A stretch of 64,000 nt of DNA from assembly GCA_039587535.1 (NCBI GenBank), contig JBDHIF010000012.1:1-64000 (forward strand). Direction: 5' to 3'. The number at the start of each line of letters is the position of its first letter. Positions within the stretch are counted from its first letter, which is position 1. The notes below the pieces were generated by a model, which worked only from the letters and a program-made list of their open reading frames with translations, had not been told where the DNA came from and made no database searches. The position numbers and the translations under genes were made by a program. Shown here in pieces: positions 33,773 through 42,855 of the stretch. The DNA is from JAWLHJ01 sp039587535 (GTDB taxonomy: Bacteria; Gemmatimonadota; Gemmatimonadetes; Longimicrobiales; Gaopeijiaceae).

Positions 33773-35670
33773 GCGCCGAGGGCTTCTTCCTCCAGGCTTT
33801 CGTGTATCTCGCCGCGGCGGTGATCGCCGTGCCGCTCGCCAAGCGGATCGGACTCGGGTCGGTACTCGGCTACCTGGTCGCGGGCCTCGTCATCGGGCCG
33901 TTCGGCCTCGGCTTCGTCGGCGCCGAGGGAGCGGACGTGATGCACTTCGCCGAGTTCGGTGTGGTGATGATGCTCTTCGTCATTGGCTTGGAACTCGAGC
34001 CAGCTCTGCTCTGGCGGCTCCGCCGGCCGATCGTAGGTCTCGGCGGGCTCCAGGTTCTGCTCACGATGTTGGCCTTCACGGGCGTTGCCATGGCCATCGG
34101 CCTACCGTGGCCGCAGGCGTTGGCCGTTGGGATGACGCTGTCCCTGTCGTCGACGGCGATCGTTCTGCAGACCCTGGCCGAGCGAGGCCAGCTCAAGACC
34201 ACGGGTGGACAGAGCGCGTTCTCGGTGCTCCTGTTCCAGGACGTGGCGGTCATTCCCATGCTGGCTCTCATGCCGCTGCTCGCTGTCAGGGCGCAGGGAG
34301 CGGCGGTGGAGGGCGGCGTCCACGAGGTCGCTGACACGTGGATCGCCGGAATGCCGGCCTGGATGGCGACCCTCACCGTGCTGGGTGCGGTGGCAGCCAT
34401 CGTTCTCGGCGGGCGTTACCTGCTTCAACCCGTCTTCCGTGTGTTGGGGAGTGTGCGAATGCGGGAGGTCTTCACGGCGGCGAGCCTGCTCCTCGTGATC
34501 GGGATCGCCTTGCTCATGAGCCGAGTGGGCCTAAGCCCCGCTCTGGGGACGTTCCTCGCCGGGGTCGTCCTTGCCAATAGCGAGTACCGGCACGAGTTGG
34601 AGGCCGACGTCGAGCCGTTCAAGGGACTCCTCCTGGGTCTCTTCTTCATCTCGGTGGGCGCGTCGATGGACGTGGGCTTGGTGATCGATCGTCCGGGGCT
34701 CGTCGTGGGCGTGGCGCTGGGTATCGTGACGTTGAAGTTCGGGGTGCTGGCTGCCTTGGCCCGGCTTTTCGGGATGGGCCTCGACGAAGCGCTCCTCTTC
34801 GCGCTGGCTTTGCCTCAGGTGGGAGAGTTCGGTTTCGTTCTCTTCTCCTTCGCCACCCAGGAAGGCGTCCTGGATTCGTCCGTCACGGACCCCTTGGTGG
34901 CCAGTGTAGCGTTGAGCATGGCCGTGACCCCGCTGCTCCTTATCGTCAACGAGCGCTTTCTGTGCCCGCGGTTCGGCATCAGGGAGGCGCCGAAGCGGGC
35001 CCCGGACCAGATCGAGGAACGCAATTCTGTCCTCATCGCCGGGTTCGGTGCCTTCGGCTCGACGTTGGGGCGCCTGCTCACCGCCAATCAGATCCCTACG
35101 ACGGTGTTGGACATCGATCCCGAGCGGGTGCAGCTGCTCCGGAGTGTCGGGCTCGAGGTGTACTACGGGGACGCAACCAGGTCGGACCTTCTGAAGGTCG
35201 CCGGGGCTGCGGAAGCGGACCTCTTGGTGGTCGCGGTGGATTCCCCGGAGGGAACCATGGAGGTCGCCAGAACGGCGCTCAAGAATTTCCCGAACCTCAC
35301 CGTCATGGCCCGCGCGTTCGATTGGCAGGATGCGCACGAGCTCTTGGAGATCGGGGTTCACCGCGTATACCGGGGGAGCTTGGACGCCTCCCTCCGGATG
35401 GGCGCCGAGGCGCTGACCATGCTGGGATTTCGATCGTATCAGGCCGAGCGCGCGAGCCAGAAGTTCCTGCGTCACGACGAGGAGTCTCTACGGGAGCTTA
35501 CGCTTGTGAGACGGCAGGACCGCTCGCGGTATCTCTCGGTGGTGCGCCAGCGAATCGAGGATCTCGAGACGCTCTTGCGAGCCGATCTCGGCGGCGAGGA
35601 GCTCGATCGTGACGCCGGGTGGGACCCTGAGTCCGTGCGAGCAGACTTCGGGGGAGATCTGGAGGAGTGA
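33769..35670 (+). CDS. KefB/KefC-type cation:proton antiporter (CPA2) with NAD-binding domain
   Basis: 633 residues. About 12 membrane helices (residues 1-395) include STAIVLQTLAERGQLKTTGG and FSVLLFQDVAVIPMLALMPLL, the conserved CPA2 core with the ion-site Asp. A cytoplasmic Rossmann TrkA-N domain follows (VLIAGFGAFGSTLGRLLTAN to about 530), then a charged C-terminal tail. KefC homologues release potassium when glutathione adducts bind this domain, acidifying the cell against electrophiles. The KefF-like gene upstream supports this function. Confidence 0.92.
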   Translation: MSAEGFFLQAFVYLAAAVIAVPLAKRIGLGSVLGYLVAGLVIGPFGLGFVGAEGADVMHFAEFGVVMMLFVIGLELEPALLWRLRRPIVGLGGLQVLLTMLAFTGVAMAIGLPWPQALAVGMTLSLSSTAIVLQTLAERGQLKTTGGQSAFSVLLFQDVAVIPMLALMPLLAVRAQGAAVEGGVHEVADTWIAGMPAWMATLTVLGAVAAIVLGGRYLLQPVFRVLGSVRMREVFTAASLLLVIGIALLMSRVGLSPALGTFLAGVVLANSEYRHELEADVEPFKGLLLGLFFISVGASMDVGLVIDRPGLVVGVALGIVTLKFGVLAALARLFGMGLDEALLFALALPQVGEFGFVLFSFATQEGVLDSSVTDPLVASVALSMAVTPLLLIVNERFLCPRFGIREAPKRAPDQIEERNSVLIAGFGAFGSTLGRLLTANQIPTTVLDIDPERVQLLRSVGLEVYYGDATRSDLLKVAGAAEADLLVVAVDSPEGTMEVARTALKNFPNLTVMARAFDWQDAHELLEIGVHRVYRGSLDASLRMGAEALTMLGFRSYQAERASQKFLRHDEESLRELTLVRRQDRSRYLSVVRQRIEDLETLLRADLGGEELDRDAGWDPESVRADFGGDLEE

Positions 35671-35891
35671 GCTCGCCTTCGATCCAATGCGTACCGCTTC
35701 CACGCCGTCGAGCGTCTGGTGGGGCGGGCGGCACCCGTTGGAGGCCTTGGCTCAATAGTGAGCCTGGAGGCGGGCGGTGGGTAGCTGACCCACCCGGCGC
35801 CGCGTAGATTCCCGCCCCGTTCCGGCTGGGTGGTCCGACACCTCCTCATGGGTGACGCCCCCAGCGCCCCTCCCAACGGAGAAGCTCGGCA

Positions 35892-36833
35892 TTGAATCGG
35901 ATTCTGGTCACCGGAGCCGGCGGGCAGATCGGCTCCTGGTTGGTCCCTCGCCTGCGATCCCTTTACGGGACCGCGAACGTGCTGGCCACCGATGTGCGTG
36001 CCCCTGCCGGTGAGCTGGTCGACGATGGCCCGTTCCAGGTGCTGGACGCCACCCACGCGAGGTCCGTGGGCCAGGCTGTCATGCGGCACGAGGCGGACAC
36101 AGTGTTCCACCTCGCGGCGATCCTCTCAGCCGTGGGTGAACGGGATCCACGGCTGGCATGGCATGTCAACATGTCGAGTCTGGAAGCCGTGCTGGAGGTG
36201 GCACGCGAGCAGGGTTGCGCGGTGTTCACGCCGAGCTCGATCGGCGTGTTCGGTCCCGAGACGCCCAAGGATCCCACGCCTCAGGACACCGTCATGCGCC
36301 CGGCCACGATGTACGGGATCACCAAGGTGGCCGGTGAGCTGCTATGCGACTACTACCATGCGCGATACGGTGTGGACACCCGAGGCGTGCGCTTCCCTGG
36401 GCTCGTGTCCCACGGCGCCCCGCCGGGCGGAGGCACCACGGACTGGGCCGTGGACATCTTCTACAAGGCGGTGGAGCAGGGAAGGTATTCCTGCTTCCTG
36501 GCCCCCGACGCGCAGCTGGACATGATGTACATGCCCGACGCCATCCGGGCCATCATCGGATTGATGGAGGCGGACCCGGCCCGACTCACACACCGGAACG
36601 CCTTCAACGTGACGGCCATGCAGCTCACCCCCGCCAAGCTCGCGTCGGAGATCCAGAAGCATCTCCCGCACTTCGAAATCCACTATGACGTGGATCCCGT
36701 GCGGCAGTCCATCGCGGATTCGTGGCCGGATCGCATCGACGATTCGGCGGCTCGGTCCGAGTGGGATTGGTGTCCCGAGTTCGACATGGAGAGCATGACC
36801 GCGGATATGTTGAAGCACCTGGCAGGTGACTGA
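35892..36833 (+). CDS. L-threonine 3-dehydrogenase, SDR/epimerase-like type
   Basis: 313 residues. Oxidises L-threonine to 2-amino-3-ketobutyrate with NAD. TGAGGQIG (7-14) is the nucleotide-binding loop, and Y141-GITK145 is the SDR catalytic pair. The stretch FPGLVSHGAPPGGGTTDWAV with IFYKAVEQGRY is characteristic of short-chain threonine dehydrogenases and separates it from UDP-sugar epimerases. TTG 35892 follows GGAGAAG. The next gene supplies the second step. A candidate -10 box TAGATT lies at 35805-35810. Confidence 0.88.
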   Translation: MNRILVTGAGGQIGSWLVPRLRSLYGTANVLATDVRAPAGELVDDGPFQVLDATHARSVGQAVMRHEADTVFHLAAILSAVGERDPRLAWHVNMSSLEAVLEVAREQGCAVFTPSSIGVFGPETPKDPTPQDTVMRPATMYGITKVAGELLCDYYHARYGVDTRGVRFPGLVSHGAPPGGGTTDWAVDIFYKAVEQGRYSCFLAPDAQLDMMYMPDAIRAIIGLMEADPARLTHRNAFNVTAMQLTPAKLASEIQKHLPHFEIHYDVDPVRQSIADSWPDRIDDSAARSEWDWCPEFDMESMTADMLKHLAGD

Positions 36834-36911
36834 ACGCGGCAAACATCGGCGCGTGCGGCGAACGGCCGACGCCGCGTGCACGCGAACCACGAACGACCAA
36901 CGGAGATGGGC

Positions 36912-38138
36912 ATGGCGGTGGATCGATTGAACGAAGCCCTGCGGGCACACGTCCAGGGGCTCGAGGAGGCCGGAACGGCGAAGGGCGTGGAGACGGTGGT
37001 GGTGGGGGTGAAGCCGGCCTCGGGCGACCGGGGACCGCGGTTCCTCCTCCAGGGTCAGGGAGAGCGGGAGTTCATGCGCATGAACTCGAACTCCTACATG
37101 GGGCTCGGTCTCCACCCGGATCTCATCGCGGCGGAGGAGCACGCGTCCAGGAGCTTCGGTGTCGGCCCCGGGGCGGTGCGGTTCATCTCCGGGACCTATC
37201 AGGCGCACGTGGACCTGGAGGGAAAGCTGGCGGACTTCCACCGGCGGGAGGCCGCCATGATCTTCTCCTCGGCCTACGCGACCGTGGTCTCGACCATCAC
37301 GCCTCTCGTCACCGAGGAAACCGTCCTCATCTCCGACGAGCTGAACCACAACTGCATCATCAACGCGATGCGGCTCTCACGGCCGGCCGGAAAGGCCATC
37401 TATCCTCACAACGACGTGGATGCGTTGGAGCGGGAGCTGCAGGCATGGAAGGGGAGAGCACGCCGGGCGATCGTGGTCACCGATGGAATCTTCTCGATGC
37501 GTGGGGATCATGCGCCTCTGGATCGGATCATGGAGATCTGCGCTCGGCACGATCCCGACTACGAGGAGAACGTGATCTCCCTGGTCGACGACTCGCACGG
37601 CGTCGGAGCGTTCGGGGCCACGGGCCGAGGCACGGAGGAGTACACGGGGAGCGGTCCCTCCGATGTGCTGGTCGGGACTTTGGGCAAAGCGTTCGGCGTC
37701 AACGGAGGCTATGTGGCAGCGAATGCGGATCTGATCCGCTTCCTGCGGGAGTCGTCACCCATGTACATCTACTCGAACCCCATCACTGTGGGGGAAGCCG
37801 CCGCGGCCCTGCGTGCGGTGGAGTACGTGGACAGCCCCGATGGCGTCGCGAGGCTCGACCGCCTTCGTCGGTTGACCCGTCGGTTCGAGTCCGGCCTCGG
37901 GCGTGTGGGCATTGAGACGATCCCTGGCGAACACCCTGTGGTTCCCTTGATGATCCGCGATACGGACCGGACGCGAGCGCTCGTGCGCTATTTGTTCGAG
38001 AACGGCGTTCTCACGACGGGCTTGACCTATCCCGTGGTTCCGCGGGGCGATGAGGAGATTCGCACGCAGATCAACGCCGACCACACCGAGGCCGACATCG
38101 ATCGGGTGCTGACCCTGCTGGGAGACTTCGAGGGGTAG
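36912..38138 (+). CDS. kbl: 2-amino-3-ketobutyrate CoA ligase (glycine C-acetyltransferase) family
   Basis: 408-residue PLP enzyme that cleaves 2-amino-3-ketobutyrate with CoA into glycine and acetyl-CoA. The PLP lysine is K259 in GTLGKAFGVNGG, and the alpha-oxoamine synthase blocks AVRFISGTYQAHVDLE and SLVDDSHGVGAFG are present. GGAG (36902-36905) sits six bases before ATG 36912 but directly against ATG 36906, so 36912 is preferred. With the upstream dehydrogenase it forms a two-step threonine catabolic pathway. A related oxoamine synthase (AONS-type) is the alternative. Confidence 0.82.
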   Translation: MAVDRLNEALRAHVQGLEEAGTAKGVETVVVGVKPASGDRGPRFLLQGQGEREFMRMNSNSYMGLGLHPDLIAAEEHASRSFGVGPGAVRFISGTYQAHVDLEGKLADFHRREAAMIFSSAYATVVSTITPLVTEETVLISDELNHNCIINAMRLSRPAGKAIYPHNDVDALERELQAWKGRARRAIVVTDGIFSMRGDHAPLDRIMEICARHDPDYEENVISLVDDSHGVGAFGATGRGTEEYTGSGPSDVLVGTLGKAFGVNGGYVAANADLIRFLRESSPMYIYSNPITVGEAAAALRAVEYVDSPDGVARLDRLRRLTRRFESGLGRVGIETIPGEHPVVPLMIRDTDRTRALVRYLFENGVLTTGLTYPVVPRGDEEIRTQINADHTEADIDRVLTLLGDFEG

Positions 38139-38146
38139 CCGAGAGC

Positions 38147-38176
38147 CGAGTGGCGGGCATGCATGCCCGCCACTCG
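38147..38176. terminator. Perfect 30-bp palindrome, bidirectional terminator
   Basis: CGAGTGGCGGGCATG followed directly by its exact reverse complement, centred at 38161/38162, eight bases after the kbl stop and nine before the end of the converging cytochrome gene. It shares the CATGCATG centre with the palindrome at 10622-10657. Confidence 0.65.
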
Positions 38177-38184
38177 CTGTCACG

Positions 38185-38637
38185 CTAGCTGGGAGCGCGG
38201 AAGGTCTCGTGGCAGGCACCGCAGGTGCCGCCGACCCCTTCCATCGCTGCCGCAACTCCAGCCGGATTGCGCATCTCAGCGGCCTCGAGGAGCTGCGCCG
38301 TGGCTGCCTGGAACGCTGCGACGCGTTCCGCGTAGCCTGCCCGGTTCTGCCAGATTGCGGGCAGGGACCGGGAACTCGCCGGGGAGCCATCCTCGAACGC
38401 TTCACCCAGCATCTCGCCGAGGCCGTAGAGGGCGCGGGCGTAGTGAACCGTATGCGTGGGTTGGCTTACGGATTCCACCGCCCGAAGCTGCAGCACGTTG
38501 GTGCGGATGGCCTGCATGAGGTTCTGCCGGTACGTCACCTCGGCCGGGGCGTCCTGAGCCTCGGCGTGGGTGGGGGTCGTCAGCCCCAACGCAGCAAGCG
38601 TTGCGACAACGGCGGAGAGACGAATGGCTCGGGTCAC
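38185..38637 (-). CDS. Cytochrome c'/c-556-family haem protein
   Basis: 150 residues with an N-terminal signal peptide (cleavage near AEAQD). A four-helix-bundle protein with a single C-terminal haem site CGACH (C139, C142, H143), where cytochromes c' carry theirs; EVTYRQNLMQAI and TYRQ-type starts are typical of the c-556 group. It is periplasmic and binds haem covalently. It lies downstream of the predicted barrel protein in the same direction, 155 bases away, and may be co-transcribed with it. Electron transfer or small-ligand binding is the likely role. Confidence 0.87.
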   Translation of the reverse strand: MTRAIRLSAVVATLAALGLTTPTHAEAQDAPAEVTYRQNLMQAIRTNVLQLRAVESVSQPTHTVHYARALYGLGEMLGEAFEDGSPASSRSLPAIWQNRAGYAERVAAFQAATAQLLEAAEMRNPAGVAAAMEGVGGTCGACHETFRAPS

Positions 38638-38792
38638 GGTCCACTCCGGGTTGAATCTCGGGGCGGTCCTGGAAGGACACGCGGGTCTGGAACGACGAAT
38701 ACGATACAGCGCAGCCCGCGCTGGCGCGAGCGCGGGCTGCCGATCCGCGTACCGACGAGCTGCTCCAGTGTCCGGAGCCGCCCGGCGTGTCG

Positions 38793-40103
38793 TCAGAAGA
38801 ACCGCCGTCCGCCGCCTCCAGTCCTGATCCGCGGGTTCACGACGTTGTTGAACACCGACCCGAACGTGAAGCTGAATCCCGCCCGTACCGAGTACTCGTA
38901 ATCGGTGCCCAGCTCCACTCGGCCGGTCAACCGATCGATGTCGTCGATGTCGGCGATGGGAAGGTAGATCTGATCCTTCACGCGGGCGAAGCTACCGCGG
39001 ATGTCGAGGTTGAATCCTCGAAAGAGCCGGATCTCGAGGTTGCTGAAGACGTCGATGCGGTGCTGGTCCAGGTCGTCCAGGAAGTGTGACCCCTCGACGG
39101 ACAGCACCCACTCGCCCCAGGGCTGCCGAAAATCCGCGGACACCTGAAGGCTGTGCTGCGCCCGGGTCTCGGCGAGCTCGCCCAGGACGGTGGTGTCGGC
39201 GTATTCAAAGGTGGCGGCCCCGACGCGATAGAGCGCCGTGATCTGCCGACTCGTGGCTTCTGCGTAGGGGTACAGCGAGAACTCCAGGGCGGGCCCGCCT
39301 CGGACGTAGAGATCCTGATTGGCTCGGCTGTCCGTGCCCGCGTCGGCGCTCAGCCCCCATGACCAGTGTGGGCTGATGCTCCAGACTGCGGTGGCGCTTC
39401 CGTCGATCTCCGTCGTGCTGGCGTCGCGAGAGGTGGTGCTGCCGTCATCCTGCTCGAAGTCGTACTCCTCCCACTCGTATTCGCCCCGGAGGTTCATGTC
39501 GATCTTGAAGTCGGCCGTCGTCCGGCTCGCCGACAGGGAGCCGTCGAACTGCCGCGCCCGCTCCAGGCTCTCGCCCTCGAACCTGCCGCTCATGTTGGTC
39601 CGGAAGACCCAGAGATTCCACGGATCGTCTTGAGGCCCCCCCTGGGCGCGCGATCCCTCCGGTGTCCTGAATCCCAGATTCAGTCGCTCGGTCTGGGACG
39701 CGTAGGCCAGATACCGCACCAATCCAGCGCCGAACGTGTTCGCGTAACCCCTGCGGACCTCGTCCGGGGAGTCGGACTGGAGCGAGACGTAACGCAACGT
39801 GTCCGCGCGGTCGGCGAAGGCCTCCCGGCCCAGGAACTGGAACGTGAACTCCTGACCGCCTGCACCCGTCCGCTGGTTCGTCACAAGGACATGCAGGTCG
39901 GCTGCCGCCGGATCCCGCACGTAGTCGACGACCGGGACCTCCTCGCGGATGAAGTCGAAGTCGCAGCGCTGACAGTCCAGATAAACGCGCAGCGCGTCGT
40001 CCAAGGAGGCGGCTTCGGGGTCCTGGGCCCACGCCGGCTTCGCGCAGAGGGCGAGGCCGGCGATCGCGAGCCGCAGGAGGGTCCAGCGCTGGGAAGAGAT
40101 CAT
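38793..40103 (-). CDS. Uncharacterised predicted outer-membrane beta-barrel protein
   Basis: 436 residues from ATG 40103, which begins a clean signal peptide (hydrophobic core about 9-22, AWAQD cleavage). The mature N-terminus has YLDCQRCDFDFIREEVPVVDYV, a Cys-x2-Cys motif then an alpha/beta segment ending LHVLVTNQRTG. From about residue 150 it becomes alternating beta strands and ends GGRRFF; a final aromatic is the usual BAM signal. I do not recognise a named family. It lies directly downstream of a response regulator, behind a direct-repeat site that suggests regulation by it. Confidence 0.72.
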   Translation of the reverse strand: MISSQRWTLLRLAIAGLALCAKPAWAQDPEAASLDDALRVYLDCQRCDFDFIREEVPVVDYVRDPAAADLHVLVTNQRTGAGGQEFTFQFLGREAFADRADTLRYVSLQSDSPDEVRRGYANTFGAGLVRYLAYASQTERLNLGFRTPEGSRAQGGPQDDPWNLWVFRTNMSGRFEGESLERARQFDGSLSASRTTADFKIDMNLRGEYEWEEYDFEQDDGSTTSRDASTTEIDGSATAVWSISPHWSWGLSADAGTDSRANQDLYVRGGPALEFSLYPYAEATSRQITALYRVGAATFEYADTTVLGELAETRAQHSLQVSADFRQPWGEWVLSVEGSHFLDDLDQHRIDVFSNLEIRLFRGFNLDIRGSFARVKDQIYLPIADIDDIDRLTGRVELGTDYEYSVRAGFSFTFGSVFNNVVNPRIRTGGGGRRFF

Positions 40104-40143
40104 GATCGCTGTGGTGTTAGCGGCAGGAGGACCGCGAGCGGTA

Positions 40144-40160
40144 GGTACGGAAAACGTACC
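40144..40160 (-). promoter_or_regulatory. Inverted repeat in the leader of the barrel-protein gene
   Basis: GGTACG (40144-40149) and CGTACC (40155-40160) flank GAAAA. Read on the gene's strand the loop is TTTTC. It could be an operator, a leader hairpin, or a weak terminator for the response regulator gene. Confidence 0.35.
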
Positions 40161-40201
40161 CACGCTACCCGTTCAGCGGTGTTCGCAGCCCACACGGATC
40201 A

Positions 40202-40218
40202 CGTAAGAGATGCGTAAG
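40202..40218 (-). promoter_or_regulatory. Direct repeat with 11-bp period, possible OmpR-type regulator box
   Basis: CGTAAG at 40202-40207 recurs at 40213-40218 (plus-strand reading; CTTACG on the gene strand), centred about 107 bases before the barrel-protein start. An 11-base period of half sites on one face of DNA is how OmpR/PhoB-family regulators bind, and the gene just upstream encodes such a regulator. A further CGTAAGG lies at 42737-42743 between the kinase and M20 genes. Confidence 0.4.
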
Positions 40219-40257
40219 GTCCTCCGACGTGAGTCTGGCCGTCACGGGGGACCGTGC

Positions 40258-40947
40258 TCAGCGACGGAGGCGGTATCCCTTCTTTCTGACCGTCAGAACG
40301 TGGGAGGGGGCGCTGGGGTCTTCTTCCAGCTTCCGCCGCAGCTCGGCCACGTGGACGTCCACCGTGCGCGTCTCCACGTTCGCGTTCGCGTACTCCCAGA
40401 CCTCCTCCAACAGCTCGACCCGGGAGGCCACCGCCCCGTCTCGCCGGAGCAGCGCCACGAGGAGGTCGAACTCCTTCGGTGACAGCGTCACAGGGTCGCC
40501 GTCCCGAAGGACGGTGCCGGAGGCGGGATTCACCTCGACCGTTCCGAAACGCCACACGGGGAGGTGCGTCCTGCCAGCGTCGCTGGAAGTGCGTCTCAGA
40601 AGAGCGCGAACCCGGGCCAGGAGCTCACCGGTGCTGAACGGTTTGGTTACGTAATCGTCGGCACCTCTGTCAAAGCCCATGAGCACGTCGGCTTCCTCAC
40701 CTCGGGCGGTGAGGATCAGGACGGGTGTCCGGTCTCCCCGGGTGCGGAGGTCTGCGAGCAACGTGAGCCCGTCGGTGTCCGGGAGCGTCAGGTCAAGTAC
40801 GATCAGATCCGGCTTCGTGGCTGCGAGGGCTTCACCGGCGGTGCTACCGTCTCCGGCCATGTCGACCTCGTGGCCCTCGAACTCCAGGGTGGCACGCAGG
40901 CCGAAGGCCAGATCGTCGTTGTCCTCAACGAGCAGTATGTGCGCCAA
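40258..40947 (-). CDS. OmpR/PhoB-family response regulator
   Basis: 229 residues. Receiver domain 1-115 with acidic pair E8-D9, phosphorylation site D52 (IVLDLTLPDTDG) and the switch lysine in YVTKPFS; winged-helix DNA-binding domain about 130-228 ending TVRKKGYRLRR. I chose TTG 40947 because GAGGAG lies ten bases upstream and the protein then begins AHILLVEDND; ATG 40971 adds eight residues without a ribosome site. The start lies inside the 3' end of the kinase gene, so the pair is coupled. A likely target is the barrel-protein gene downstream. Confidence 0.93.
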   Translation of the reverse strand: MAHILLVEDNDDLAFGLRATLEFEGHEVDMAGDGSTAGEALAATKPDLIVLDLTLPDTDGLTLLADLRTRGDRTPVLILTARGEEADVLMGFDRGADDYVTKPFSTGELLARVRALLRRTSSDAGRTHLPVWRFGTVEVNPASGTVLRDGDPVTLSPKEFDLLVALLRRDGAVASRVELLEEVWEYANANVETRTVDVHVAELRRKLEEDPSAPSHVLTVRKKGYRLRR

Positions 40948-42646
40948 CGGGGTTGGTCTCCTCGGAGGCATCGGTCAGCTGTCCCGGAGTAGGGGCTCCA
41001 CCGGTGTTAGCCGGATCCACCGAAGGGAGTTCCACCACGAATCGGGCCCCGCCGTCCAGCGCGTCCTCGACGTGCACGTCCGCCTCCATCTCCGCGGCGA
41101 GCGTGCGCACCACCGAGAGTCCCAGTCCGCTTCCCGGCCGGTGGCTATCCACGTCCCGAGGAAGTCGGACATATGGCTCCCAGATGGCCTCACGGTCGGT
41201 CTCGGGGATACCGGGCCCCTGGTCGTCGATCAGGAGCCGCACCACGTCCCCTTGTTGCTCCGCCCTGATCCGTACTGCTTGGCCGGGCGGACCGTACTTG
41301 AGCGCGTTGTCCAGAAGATTGCTGAGGATCTGCCGCAGGGTATCCCGGTTCGCAGCGACGGTCAGGCCCTCCGGCACATTCACTTCCACGGTGCCGAGAT
41401 CAGTGGCCAAGAGGGGCTCGAACGCCTCCACCACCTCCCGCACGCACTCGAGCAACGGGACACGTTGGCGGGCCGCGCCCACGCTGGGTGCGGCTCGACT
41501 CCGGGAGAAATGGAGGATGTTTTCCACCAGCTGGGTCAGCCGTCGGGATTCCTTGGCCATGATGCGGTTCGCCCGCTCTCGCTCCTCGGGCGTCCTCAGC
41601 TTCCTGTCCGCCTGGAGCTCCGCGAGCATGCGGATCTGAGCCAGCGGCGTCCGCAGCTCATGCGATACGCTGGAGATGAAGTCTTCTCTTAGCCTGGCCA
41701 GCTGCTGGTGCTTGCGGACCTCCCATAGACCCGCCGCTCCCACCGCCAGGGTGAGCCCCAGAAGCGCCAGCGAGAACGGGAGTCGTGACGAAGGGAGTCC
41801 GCCGATGATCAGCCTGTCTGCCGCGTCTGCACGTATGGACGCTTCGATTCGCATGTTTCCGAGGTACCGGTCGAGTGTGTCCTCGGCCACCGGCCCGTCA
41901 ACCTCGTCCTGGTGCGACGCGTATAAGGATGCTCCGGCCGCGTTCCACAGCTCGACCCGAACGAGGTCGGACTCCGGCGAGCCCCGAGTGATGGCGGCCG
42001 GAAGGAGCGGATGTTCCTCATACCAGTGCTCGGCCAACTCATGCAGGACCGTGGCTTCCAGGACGACCCCATACGCCATGACGGGCTCACCGCCGGTGTC
42101 GAACACCGTGGCCCAGAGCGCGATGGGCCCCGCCGCGTCGCTACGCTCGTCCAGTGCCACGAGCTCGTAACGCTCCGCTGCCGTGGCACCCAGGTGCTCC
42201 CGCACGGTGGCGGTGACGTCGAGGGCTTCGCCGACGGAGAGGACGCCTTCGAAGTCCGAGGCCCCGGTGCGAAGGTCGGTCCGGAACACGAGCCGCGGCT
42301 CTTTCAGGGACGGGCAGGAGCAGCGTATGGCGTCCGCGGCGTCATCCAGCTCCCAACGCACCTCGACGGGGTCCGGCATACGGCCAGGCCTGTACCGGCG
42401 AGGGATCTCGTCGAACGCCACGTCGAAGATCCGGAACATGTGGCCTCGGGCCACCCGACCGTACTCGGCGGCCGCGATGCCCGCGTAGTCGGTCAGGACG
42501 GCTTCCGTCGTGGCGCGATGCGACCGGGCGGCACCGTAGGCCTGTATGGCCAGCACGCACGCCAAACCCACGATGGCGAAAAGAAAGACCGCCAGCATGG
42601 TCGTGGACGTGGGAGCCGGGCGTCGAAGGTCAAAAGCGCGCGACAC
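40925..42646 (-). CDS. Membrane sensor histidine kinase
   Basis: 573 residues. Membrane helices at about 17-39 and 289-309 flank a periplasmic sensor of some 250 residues that I cannot assign; it holds a Cys pair, C109-S-C111. Then the HisKA helix with H329 in SSVSHELRTPLAQIRML, and the ATPase domain with NLLDNALKYG, DQGPGIP and GSGLGLSVV. GTG 42646 has GGAGG upstream. It overlaps the response regulator gene and is transcribed away from the M20 hydrolase gene. The signal sensed is unknown. Confidence 0.93.
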   Translation of the reverse strand: MSRAFDLRRPAPTSTTMLAVFLFAIVGLACVLAIQAYGAARSHRATTEAVLTDYAGIAAAEYGRVARGHMFRIFDVAFDEIPRRYRPGRMPDPVEVRWELDDAADAIRCSCPSLKEPRLVFRTDLRTGASDFEGVLSVGEALDVTATVREHLGATAAERYELVALDERSDAAGPIALWATVFDTGGEPVMAYGVVLEATVLHELAEHWYEEHPLLPAAITRGSPESDLVRVELWNAAGASLYASHQDEVDGPVAEDTLDRYLGNMRIEASIRADAADRLIIGGLPSSRLPFSLALLGLTLAVGAAGLWEVRKHQQLARLREDFISSVSHELRTPLAQIRMLAELQADRKLRTPEERERANRIMAKESRRLTQLVENILHFSRSRAAPSVGAARQRVPLLECVREVVEAFEPLLATDLGTVEVNVPEGLTVAANRDTLRQILSNLLDNALKYGPPGQAVRIRAEQQGDVVRLLIDDQGPGIPETDREAIWEPYVRLPRDVDSHRPGSGLGLSVVRTLAAEMEADVHVEDALDGGARFVVELPSVDPANTGGAPTPGQLTDASEETNPVGAHTAR

Positions 42647-42855
42647 CGGGGCGCCTCCGGGGGATGAGGACTCTTTTTCTACCCGAATGATGCGGGGTCG
42701 CCATGGCGGGGGGCAACGGCTGACGTGTTCGCGTCTCGTAAGGCGGGAGAGCGCACGTGGGGACCTTGCCCGCGGCTTTGGGGAGGTCCATCGTGGCCCT
42801 TCCGTCGACCCGCTGCCCGCGGGCGTTACCGATGCACGCTCTATCCGAGGCTCTG

